Shown here: one piece after another, positions 39,001 to 48,740 of the stretch
How the letters are laid out: every line of letters starts with the position of its first letter
How positions within the stretch are numbered: the stretch's first letter is position 1
Source: Vermamoeba vermiformis
Taxonomy: Eukaryota > Tubulinea > Echinamoebida
Assembly (NCBI GenBank): GCA_045837725.1
Contig: JBEWZL010000243.1
Coordinates: 310,001 to 374,000 of the forward strand
DNA: 64,000 bases
Direction of reading: 5' to 3'
Notes under the pieces: generated by a model
What the model was told of the DNA's origin: nothing
The model's database searches: none
Seen by the model: only the letters and a program-made list of their open reading frames with translations
Made by a program: the position numbers and the translations under genes

Positions 39001-39889
39001 AGCGCGGTCAATGAAGTCTTGCAAGGATCAAAGGACAAGATCAAAGCGGCTAAAAACCAATCGGCGCCCGTCCTGTTGCACTTATCCAACTACGCACATA
39101 TCGAACAATTTATTGCTGCTATTAATGTCCTGAAAAAAGAAGAGGTTTCATCATGTAAGCTCCCAGTTGAAATTACTTTCTTTGGGAATTGACAATCTTT
39201 TACTTGCATCGATGCAGTTCTAATTATTTGATTATAGGGCACTTCGTAGAAAGGTTATGGACCGATTTTATTGAGCCAACCAACGATGACTTGTTTACGC
39301 GGATCAAGAGCAGATTCAAAGGCTGGAAGAAGGAAGCAAAACAGTTGCATAAGAAAAAGGTACAAAGTCTTTCAATTATTATTGGCTATCGCGGAATATT
39401 CCACCTTTCAGATTCTAGTGACGGTTATTGACGTTCGATAATTCCGATCTGACCAATTTGTACATAGGATAAAGAGAGAAAGCAGAAGGTGCGACCAAGC
39501 GCTAGTATACCTCGACGTAAGACCGATATGGGCACTAGCTCTGGTCAACACAAGGGTAAGCAACTTTCTGGCTGACATCCCGTTCAATTTTGTGAAGCGC
39601 CGCTCTCTAATATACTGCTCTTAAATTAGCGTCAAACAACAATGCAACGGGAACCATTGCCGCGCGAAGCTCTACAGGCCTCTCCATATTCTCGCCACGA
39701 ACGCAAAAGTCCGAGCGCGATCTGAAAAAACTTTCAGTGGACTCCAATAATAAGTCAGATATCAATCTTAGTGCTTCTGATTCGAGAAGAAAACGAGGCA
39801 GCACTATCGACACGACAGCAGATCTGAAAAGAAAAGATACGGATCTTGAACCGGAAGAAAAAGAACGAAAAGAAAAGAGCAAGAAATAA
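36095..39889 (+). CDS. MacroD-type macrodomain fused to a PARG-like domain
   Basis: Sixteen exons (36095-36117, 36178-36300, 36362-36648, 36695-36760, 36805-37343, 37393-37507, 37553-37713, 37765-37957, 37993-38213, 38301-38386, 38460-38570, 38634-38794, 38909-39154, 39238-39359, 39468-39555, 39630-39889) keep phase for 933 residues. Residues about 138-325 are a macrodomain with RGDITKLEIDAVVNAAN, GGGGIDGAIHAAAGP and STGIFSYP, the full mono-ADP-ribosylhydrolase motif set of MACROD1/2. Residues about 365-815 follow PARG: helical part (SAVTLSQEKIASLVACAFLC, LRCLIHYFNRI), then AEVFCLTNPELTVLPLI, ESIEVRGSETF, RTLIFIDSP and a GDGGYNDSIGTD loop. The GGG-X(6-8)-QEE catalytic loop of PARG is not intact: it reads FPAATFLSSRDIITPAEV, keeping only the second Glu. 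A Lys/Ser-rich tail follows residue 818. The protein probably acts on ADP-ribosylated proteins; see findings. Confidence 0.88.
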
Positions 39890-40245
39890 TAGGAGAAATG
39901 ATCGAATAGGCATACGCTAGAGGAGTAAGTCTTTAAGACGTTTTTCAGCTTTCTTTTCTTACTTGAAGATCTGCGGCGTAGGAAAATTCGATTTTCGTTA
40001 AAATTATTTATCCTTCTATGTAAATAAACAAATCGAATGTGTTAACCTCAGCGAAATGACGACCTATTCTAAAAAACCTCAATCGTATCTCAAATCAACC
40101 TTCTTAAATTATTTCTTCCTTATTTAGAAAAAAAGAAATTTTTCAGCCAAACTTTTAAATTGGCATATCAGCAGTAAATTCGATCAATGCGCAGTATTGT
40201 TACTTTTGCAAAACTGATCACCACACTTCAAGCGTCACATTAACG
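39890..40245. other. Intergenic region before the class C receptor
   Basis: These 356 AT-rich bases hold the 3' UTR of the MacroD-PARG gene (AAATAAACAAATC near 40021) and the receptor promoter. I see no gene or repeat. Confidence 0.4.
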
Positions 40246-43200
40246 ATGCAGCGCTTGATCTTAATAATTTTAGCTGTTACTGTTGGATGTGCTCTAGCAA
40301 ACGTGTCTGCAGGCACGATAACGCTTGGCATGTCGTTGACTACAACACCTGTGGGCAGCACTCGCGCTCAACAAGGCTCTAACATATTGAATGGACTCAA
40401 CCTTTGGCTTGACGCCATCAACTCGACAAGCGCCCCCATCCGAGGCCAGAATTACAGATTTGAGCTGAAGATCCTAGACGACGACGGAACAATTGAAAAA
40501 ATAACCTCCAACTACCAGCAGCTCATGAACGACTCTACGGTAGACTTCTTGCTCGGTCCCGTTGGATCTGAAACTAGCAATCCGATTAGCCAACTTACCA
40601 ACTCGAGCCAAAGACTGCTCATCGGCACTTCAGTTGGTTCAGTTGACTTCTACACCAATATGGCCTACTCTTTCAGCGTTGTTCCGGCCGCAACACGCTG
40701 TCCAACCATCAGCTATCCGTACTTCAGACTGAAAGGCAGCACCAAGATTGCTCTAATGATCTCTCAAGCAAGAAATCCTAAAGAAGCATGCTCTGGCATC
40801 AACGATCAAACGGTAAGTTATTGATACACCTCTTGCTGTTTCTGTTCGGAATTATTTTGCAAGATCCCGGCATTACCTTTGATATATATTGCTTATAATG
40901 TCATATTTAGAGTGGAGTAAGTACTCAGAGTACTTTTATCATAATTTCCAATCCGTTTCAATCTCGCGAGGTAACCATTGTGTCAGTGCGTTTATTAACT
41001 CGGATTTGTAGGCGGCAGCAAACGGATTGGAAATTGTTGCCAGCTATCAAATTAATTCCAGTCTCGGTAATATTAGTGAATACGCGCAAACACAAATCGA
41101 AGATATGGTCACAGTAAGTTAAATAATCCGTCATTCAATCACTTCAATTATGTTAATTTAATTTCTCCGACTGTATGCCGACACTTCGTATTCATTAACG
41201 CAATCGTTAATAGGACCTCAAAACCAAAGAAGTTGATGCTGTTATTGGCTGCGCTTTTGGTGATACAGGAGAGCTAATTATGGAACAGTTTAGAGCTCAA
41301 AACTTTGCTCCAAAATTCGTCACGTTTTTGCCGTTCGATACTCAATACTCTAATATCGACACTGGTCTTAGCGACTTTATTACTGGATGTTCAAGAGTAA
41401 GTAACTTTGCGCAAGTTTACGGATGTCCCCAAAAAGGAAATTTCAGTTCGAGTCCAAGTTTCAGGATGTCTACTGTTCGTAATGATCAATCAAATCTTAA
41501 TTTGTGGCATTAAGGTCACATAATCCTTAAATTCTAAATTGATTCGTTAATAGTTTGAAGCCGGAGCCAACTTCGTCAAAGATCCTGTCTTCGGAGGTAC
41601 TCAAAAGTTCGTGCAAGCTTATCAGGCCAAGTACGGAGCTACTCCAGACGATTATGCGGCCTTTGGCGCCATGTCGGGCATTCTCTACCAGATTTCCATT
41701 CAGGTAAGTTTGCAACTTTTTAACATTAAATTTCTTGATACATTCAGAAAGCGAAAGTATATCATATATTTATAGCGCGTACTAACAATAGCCCATTAAT
41801 TAATAGAACGCAGTCTCGTTTTCTCAAGACGCAGTCCGCGACTCAGTCGAACGATTCAATGAAGACACCTTCATGGGCCAAGTCTTCTTTGGCGTCGATC
41901 ATAGCAATCAAATGTCGTGCTTGTATGTACAAATGGTCAATGGCTCACGCATGGTCGTTGGTCCTCCTTTGGCGCAGTTGACTTCATTCGACGTAATCGA
42001 TCCTTTTCCAACGTGGGAAGAACGAACTTTTGTGCGCACTTTCAACGGTAAATATCTTACGATAAGGTCCATAGGTGAGATACTAATGATGCTCTTAGTG
42101 TACGAGGCTGAATGGGTCTTCTTCAGCTTGGCTCTCATTGGAAATGCATTCTCGCTCGGTTTGTTGATCTACGTTATTGCGGCCCGAGACTCGCCTATTA
42201 TTAAGTAAGTCGTATCATAGCGCTGTTTATTTATTCTCGTACTAACTATACAACAGGGCAAGCTCACCGAACCTCCTGATCATTTTCTTGATCGGATCCA
42301 TGTTCCTCTACTCAAGCATCTTTACTTGGACCTTGTCTAACGTTAGCGCTGCGTCATGTTACATCCAGTCTTGGATTCTTTCCTTTGGATGGACCATTAT
42401 GTTCGGGTACGTAATGCCATACGTCGCAATTAGTCGCGCGCTGGATGGATCTAACTAATTTCATCGTAGAGCTTTGATTGCTAAATCTTGGCGTGTATAT
42501 AAGCTCAGCAGCAACAAATCACTTCAAATCTTCAAGATTACCGATGCTCAATTGGTCTTCATTATTTTGGGTCTTTTGGCGGGCAATATTGTAAGCACTG
42601 GATCCGCTCTTCAACCCTGAACTATACTCTAATACTAGTACAGATTGTCTGTGCGGTGCAAGCAGGTGTTGTGGACATGAACCCTATCCGCGTTCACGTC
42701 GACGAGTACCGCCCTATTTACGACTACGAACAATGCCCTGAAGACGGTGCAGTGATTGGCATTGCTGCTAGTTTGATCGCGTATAACGTAAGAAAATTGT
42801 TAACAATACCTCGGTATGCCTATCGTTCTAACACCATGTGATTAGGGTGTGTTGTGCATCGCTGGCTTGATAATCGCTTGGAAGATTAGAAAATTGCGAT
42901 ACTCCGTGTACAACGAGTCAAAGATCATCGCGTTCTCCGTAAGTACAAGCTACACTATGACTATCAGTCAGTAGTACTCACCAAACCTGCACTTTAGATG
43001 TACAACGCAGCCTTCTTCGCGATCCTTGTAATTGTGCTGCAATTCACGCACGCCACGGAACGAGAGTTGCTGTACATATTGAGAAGTGCTGGCATCATGC
43101 TTGGAACTGGTACGTCGATGCGATTGAAGTTTGACACTTTGACACCTGTCATTGACCCTTAATTTTACAGCTGTCAGCGTGGCCACTCTGTTCGTCACGA

Positions 43201-43586
43201 AATTGACCATGGATCGTGAAAAACATTCTTCAAGCTTCAAGTCTGCTGCTCCAATCACATCATCGACCTATGGCTCGAGCTATAATCAGAACTCTTCTTA
43301 TGCCTCCACTGACGCTTTGAGAGCTGCGGATCTGCAGAAGAAACTCGAAGCCAGAGAAGAGGAACTAGCTCAAATGAAGAAGAAGAAAGGCCCAACTGAC
43401 AGCGATGCCGTCTACTATCAAACCAAATACGAGCAGTTGTACTCGGAGAATCAGGCATTGAAGAACGAAATGTTCAAGTTGAAGGATCTGCTCGAAAAAA
43501 CTAACAAACGACAGAGCGTACCTCAAACACCGAACAGCTACCAACCTAACTCTACTTCGTCTACTGAAGATAGTGTTGAGAATTAA
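40246..43586 (+). CDS. Class C G-protein-coupled receptor, GABA-B/Grl-like
   Basis: Exons 40246-40812, 41012-41113, 41214-41396, 41554-41703, 41807-42204, 42257-42406, 42470-42590, 42644-42787, 42846-42938, 42998-43109 and 43171-43586 give 811 residues. A signal peptide (MQRLILIILAVTVGCALA) precedes a type 1 periplasmic-binding ectodomain of about 420 residues (GTITLGMSLTTTPVGS, FLLGPVGSETSNPI, YAAFGAMSGILYQI) with many N-glycosylation sites. No Cys-rich domain intervenes. Seven hydrophobic segments follow from WVFFSLALIGNAFSLGLLIYV to ILRSAGIMLGTAVSVATLF. The cytoplasmic tail has a heptad-like coiled coil (LQKKLEAREEELAQM and YEQLYSENQALKNEMFKLKD) and a Ser/Asn-rich end, as in GABA-B and Dictyostelium Grl receptors. 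The ligand is unknown; small amino acids are usual for the family. The first intron is long (199 bases) and may hold a six-base exon. Confidence 0.93.
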
Positions 43587-43708
43587 TGTGAATATTAAAT
43601 GTAAACTAAGTTGTAATATAATTAAATTAGAAATATTAAGAATTAGTTCTGCCGCAATTTCTACAAGGTTTTATTAACAAAAAAAAGGTGTGGACAATAT
43701 TATTAAGA

Positions 43709-46426
43709 TCATATACTGCCCTTAATATCCATCTGATCATCAATTGCGTTCACAAACAACGGATTGTCGATCAGCAGATCTTTAAAACAGCGCAAAAATA
43801 CTTTGTCCGCCGTTTGTGGCGCATGCTTGCACATGACTTTGACTGACTCGTACATGTTAGCATAGGACTCGATGCCTGGCCAGCGTCCTTCGTCCAAATA
43901 GATCTCGAACAATCTCGCGAGATGCAGCGGAGATTTAACAGCGCATCTGAAGCCCGAGAACTCTTCGCCTTCCCTTTTTAGGAAGCCCCAGAACTGTCGC
44001 AATACTTCAAAGTTGTTGTTTTGAGCGCGGTATAACTCTACGAGCCTAAAAAATGACACGTGTCAGAGTGACATTTGCGAAATAGTTGCAAAGCTTAGAC
44101 GAACCTGTATGCAAACACAGTGACAAAGTAGAGCTGGTCGTGGACACTAGGGAGATTGAAATCTGGTTCTTCGTCGTAGACTTGCAATAAGAAGTCCCGT
44201 AATTGTTCGCGAGTAGTGCACTCGTACATCATTCTGCGCGTCAATTTGACAGTTGAAGGTGACACTTGCGAGGTATCTAATGCTCCAATGTCAATGCTAG
44301 GTCTATATAGATATCAAGACCGACGTACCTAACAAGCCATTCAATGCGCGGACGAATGGGTGGGTCATCTTCAGTTTGTTCAGTTTGACCACATCCGTCG
44401 TGAACGCATCCAGCGAACCAGTCATGAACGAGAGCTCGGCATGCAAAGAGTATAATATTTGCAAGAATTCTTTGCAGCGTTGCAATTTCTTGTCGACACC
44501 TTGCACACTGATCCGCATCTCGCTGTACGCCTTGAAGTCTTTTTCATTGACCATTTTAGGAAAGTCTTCGATAGTCTCGCTCAAAGTCGCAGAGATATCG
44601 CCGCTAGAACGCAGCGAGGGTCCTGCATCCTCGACATTTAAACTCGTATGACCGTTCATTGCATCTTTTTCCTGCTGTTCAATCACCCTTTTGACGATTT
44701 TGATTTCTTCAGCGCGCTTAATCTCGACGACACATTCGTCCATGAGTGCCGTCAATTCTTTTTCGGCCTCGTCAATGCGATTTTGACTGATCAACAGGCC
44801 GTACATGAACGACAAGGGATAGCTGTAGCTCTTGTTATTGTGCACCGCGTACTTGCAGTCATCGATCGATTTTTCGATCTGATTCAATTGGTAGTAACAT
44901 CTATAAAAGGAAATGATTACTGTCACGTTCAAAACAAATGACACTTCAAGTGTCAACGTGTCAAAAAAAATGGATCTAGATCCAGATCTCCTTACCTGCT
45001 ACGGAAATAATAGACCTCGCATAGCTTTGAGTTGATAGCTATGATGGCATTATAGTCCTCGAGTGCCTTCTCCCAATTTCTCATATCTTCCCAGATCGTG
45101 GTTCTGTTGTAATAGGCTCTAACATGATGGGGATGTTGAGCGATAGACATATTGTAGTATTCGAATGCCTTGTTAATATCTGCCTTCTCGTAGTGAATGT
45201 AACCGATGTTCTATATTAAGCAAGTCGTTAGTTCTCGTACAAAAGAATAAATTCGATCCGTAAAGATCAAAACTTACGTTGTAAACTACGGGTTTTCGGT
45301 TATAGTCCATAGTGATTATTTTCTCATAATCAGCGAGTTCTTTAGCCTGATAGTGCATCTTGGTATCTTTTGTGGCTAATTTGAACATAATAAATGCTGC
45401 AGCAAAAAATAAGTAATTAATATCGGTTAAAAAATCGGAAAATTCGATAAATTACCTCTTTGGTGGTAGAATCTAGGCTCATTAGGATTGATCTCAATAG
45501 CTGTATTGATCTCTTCATAGGCTTTTTGCCATTTCTTGTTGCTAATGTGGATGTAGGCGCGTAGTAGACATTTCTCGCCTTCATCTTCGGACAACTCAAT
45601 TGCGCGTTCAAAATCTCGAATAGCATAATCGGTCTGAACACAAATTAATTAAAATTCGAGCATTATAAACGAATGCAGCAATTTTGAAATTGTATGGAAA
45701 TGTGCAACTGCCGGGAGTTAATTTAATCTAACCGGCGTAATCTCGCTATGCTATCGCTAATAATTACCTCGAATTTATATTCCCAGCACAATCCTCGCTT
45801 AGAATAGCCTAGAGCACAAGCAGGATCGAATTCCAGAAGCGTGTCGAAAATTTTCTAAAAATACAAGAAATAATTAGAATTCCAGCGCCATATAATTAAT
45901 ACGTGATATTAAAATATTTTTATGCCATTAATCTACGTTTAGAAGCGGATCTGGCCGTTTTAAAGGTTGACACTGGCCAGATCGCAACGACCTTTTTAAA
46001 TAATGCTTGAAAACTTACTATCGCCCTATCATAATCTTGTCGATCGATTTCATATTGACCCAATTCCAAAAACAGTTCTTGCTAGAGTTTTAGACCGGAT
46101 TAGTGAGTCGATCGAAATTAAGTTACATTGTATCATGTAAATTAGCTTTCATAACGTACCTGATGCAAGCTAGGATCCTTAGTGAAGCGATAAAATTGTT
46201 TGCAAACTTGGGAAACCTTGTAAAGCTGGGGAAGATCGAGGTAAATTAATACATCTAAAGCGATCTCTTCGGGTAGCGCACGAAAATAGTTTTGAGCGGG
46301 ACCCTCTTCCATCCAGTTACAACGTTCGGTGACCTTTTGTGCTCGTTTATTGATCACAGCAATCGATGAATGACAACCGACTTCACTGCTCATAAAATTG
46401 TTCTCCGCACGGTATTGGCTGACCAT
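43709..46426 (-). CDS. F-box protein with tetratricopeptide repeats, 669 residues
   Basis: Nine exons (46160-46426, 46019-46081, 45768-45854, 45456-45633, 45278-45396, 44996-45210, 44329-44900, 44105-44276, 43709-44045) join in phase. An F-box lies at about residues 49-88 (ALPEEIALDVLIYLDLPQLY, VSQVCKQFYRF). It is followed by at least six TPR units, for example YEIDRQDYDRAIKIFDTLLE, YAIRDFERAIELS, WQKAYEEINTAIEINP, YIHYEKADINKAFEYYNMSI and WEKALEDYNAIIAIN. The C-terminal third is helical without an obvious repeat (RLFEIYLDEGRWPGIESY). The protein probably bridges SCF ligase to a TPR-bound client; the client is unknown. The start codon overlaps a CCATAAAAGG CArG-like box (46423-46432). Two introns carry the palindrome/CArG elements and one intron holds a hairpin. 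Confidence 0.9.
44054..44065. promoter_or_regulatory. TGACACGTGTCA palindrome, F-box/TPR intron
   Basis: Exact copy of the 12-base palindrome, inside intron 44046-44104, followed by a GTGACA half-site. A regulatory role is inferred. Confidence 0.4.
44901..44972. promoter_or_regulatory. Composite CArG-like + GTGTCA/TGACAC cluster, F-box/TPR intron
   Basis: CTATAAAAGGAAAT (44901-44914) is followed by TGTCACG and then TGACACTTCAAGTGTCA, itself an inverted repeat, plus ACGTGTCA, all in intron 44901-44995. The intron also holds the palindrome GGATCTAGATCC near 44973. The left motif overlaps the acceptor tract of the minus-strand gene. Confidence 0.35.
45945..45985. other. Intronic hairpin, F-box/TPR gene
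   Basis: GCGGATCTGGCC (45945-45956) can pair with GGCCAGATCGC (45975-45985) across an 18-base loop: nine uninterrupted pairs plus two more after a one-base bulge. It sits in the 164-base intron 45855-46018, the second longest intron type here. It could be a structured intronic RNA or chance. Confidence 0.3.
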
Positions 46427-46633
46427 AAAAGGAAAATCTCAGATCAGCTTGATCGCAATAAATTGTTGCGTTGTGCTCTGTGCAATGTGACTTTGTAATG
46501 AAGTACAATCGCAAGCTGAATTTATAATTAAAAACAAATTTTATTATTAATCTAATTGTAAACCGGCCTAGATCTCGGTGGATCTGGTCGATTGCAAGTA
46601 CATTTCCGGAATATTCATGATATTACTATCGAA

Positions 46634-48046
46634 TTAAGCCTCCATAAACACCTTGATGACACCTTCGGATTTCTCTGAAAACTTCTTGTAGAATTCAGGA
46701 CCGTCAGTCAGCTTGCCGCGAGTAGTGACAACGAAGCGCGGGTCAAATTCGCCGGACAAGAGTTTAGGCACAATCAACGGCCAGTACTTTTGAGAAGGAC
46801 ATTGACCACCGCGGATCGTAAGATCTTTTTCCATCATTGCACCAACTGGGAAGTGATTAGCGTAACCAGTGTACACGCCGATGACTATAAATATGATGTG
46901 TTAGATCATATTGAAGAGAATCAAAAGTAAAGCAGATCTAACGTACCAGATACACGGCCGAACTTGCGAACACAAGTAAACATCTCAGAGAAGATGTCAG
47001 CAGTATCGGTCTCGAGACCAATGGCCATTTCGATCTTATGAGTCCAAGTCTTGGCGTATTCAAAACCAGCACATTCGATAGCCACATCCACGCCACCAGG
47101 GCACATTTCTTGAATGGCCTTCACTGTGTCCTTCTCCTTGAAGTTAATGACCTCAATACCGAGGGTGTTCTTGGCAAGGTCCAAACGGTCAGGTACGCAA
47201 TCAATGCCAATGACGCGTTTGGCCTTGCGAATCTGGCACCAACGAGCCGCTAGCAAACCAATAGGACCCAAGCCCCAAATAGCAACAGTGTCGCCTTCTT
47301 TGACCTCACCGAGCTCGGTGCCGTGGTAGGCAGTAGGAATAATGTCGGACAAGAAGAGAGCGACGTCGTTGGGAAGTTGATCGGGCACCACCAAACAGTT
47401 CACATCCGCGAAAGGAACACGTACGTACTCGGCTTGACCTCCGGGAACACCACCAGTCAAGTGAGAGTAGCCATAAATCGCCGAGGTGCGGTGACCGTAC
47501 ATAGTTTCCATCAATTTGGAGGGATTGGTCGTGTCGCAAGCTAGCGATAAGATCAGATCATCGAAAAGTTTTTCAAAGTGCAAATGTACTAAATACTTAC
47601 CAGTATATTCTTGTCTCTTACAATAATCGCAAGTACCGCAAGCAATACCAAAGGCTACGACAACGCGTTGACCAGTTTTAATGTTCTTCACTTCAGGGCC
47701 AACTTCTTGGACAATACCCATAAATTCGTGGCCGAGAATATCTCCCTTGTGCATATCAGGAGTAGCGTTAGAGTACATGTGCAAGTCCGAACCGCAAATA
47801 GTCGTCGCGGTAATCTTCAAGATGATATCGCGAGGATCCGTGATCAATGGACGCGGAGCATCGATTAGACGAATGTCTCGCTTGCCGTACCACGCCAAAG
47901 CGTGCATTTTGCGAGACTCGTCGACCTTAGGTTGAGTGGGGGTGCTAGTAGGCTATAAGAAATGTTAGTATTGTTGTGTAAAGGCGAGATCTGGCACGTA
48001 CCACTTGGCCCAAAGCCACATCAGCAGTTTTAAATAGAGTGTTCAT
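46634..48046 (-). CDS. Zinc-dependent medium-chain alcohol dehydrogenase-like protein
   Basis: Exons 48002-48046, 47601-47952, 46947-47540 and 46634-46884 give 413 residues. Catalytic zinc ligands are visible as Cys68 (TTICGSDLHMY) and the GHE motif His90-Glu91 (DILGHEFMG). The four structural-zinc cysteines occur as CGTCDYCKRQEYTAC. The Rossmann part has GLGPIGLLAARWCQ and an acidic residue at VIGIDCVPDR, indicating NAD preference. Overall layout and the segment GGVDVAIECAGFEYA resemble glutathione-independent formaldehyde dehydrogenase/threonine dehydrogenase-like enzymes of fungi and bacteria; the exact substrate cannot be read from sequence. A 30-residue N-terminal extension (MNTLFKTADVALGQVPTSTP) precedes the usual start MHALAWYGKRD and is weakly like an organelle leader. 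The gene is divergent from DOT1. Confidence 0.9.
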
Positions 48047-48740
48047 GTTGTAATGCAGTAATGAGTGATTAAAAACATTGCCCCCTCGAGTGGTATTTAT
48101 ATCAGCTGGTCGCAAGACGGCCCTGGGAGTACATTGGGTGGCAATGATACATAGATGTCAAGTAGAATAAATAGAAAATTCTGCCTCATAAACAATTTAT
48201 GTGCTAAAGCATGCGCTAGTGCGTGATGGAAGAAAGGAAGACATTCCTCGTGCGAGAAAAATGCAGGCTGTAATAATTGCAATCAGGTTTGATCTGCAAC
48301 AACTATTTCCCGAGCGAATAATTATCAATTTTCTCCTAAGAAATTTATAAAAAATATTCTCTTGCCTTTTCTACAGGGAGTAGACGCACAGTGAGCAAAT
48401 TGTCAAATCTCCCTACAGCCGTCTACCTATTGTCAAATTAGTTATAACCTTTATCCATAACGCTTCTTAGGTTGTTTAGTGATATTTGTGTGGTATTTAA
48501 ACAAGAATAACGCAAAATGATCAATTGAAGTTCGGTGGCTTTTTTCGCGCGCAATTTTCTTAGCTGCTACCCGAACCACCACACTTCTTTCGATTATCAC
48601 ATTTCAGCTTAGAGGCTCATTCAAATATGATCCTCGAGCGTTTAGTGGTTTGATTTCGCCCAAGATCAGATTTGTGCATCCAACCATCCCAATAGCAACG
48701 GATGAATTCTCTGTAATTCAACTAACGAATACAATATACA
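48047..48740. other. Divergent promoter region, alcohol dehydrogenase / DOT1
   Basis: These 694 bases, among the longest gaps in the window, contain ATTGTCAAAT twice (48399-48408 and 48429-48438). No coding frame with splice or domain support was found. Confidence 0.4.

Noticed and set aside
42049-42075. Possible 27-base intron in the class C receptor (GTAAATATC ... CATAG)
   Set aside because: Too short compared with every other intron here, and the frame is open across it.
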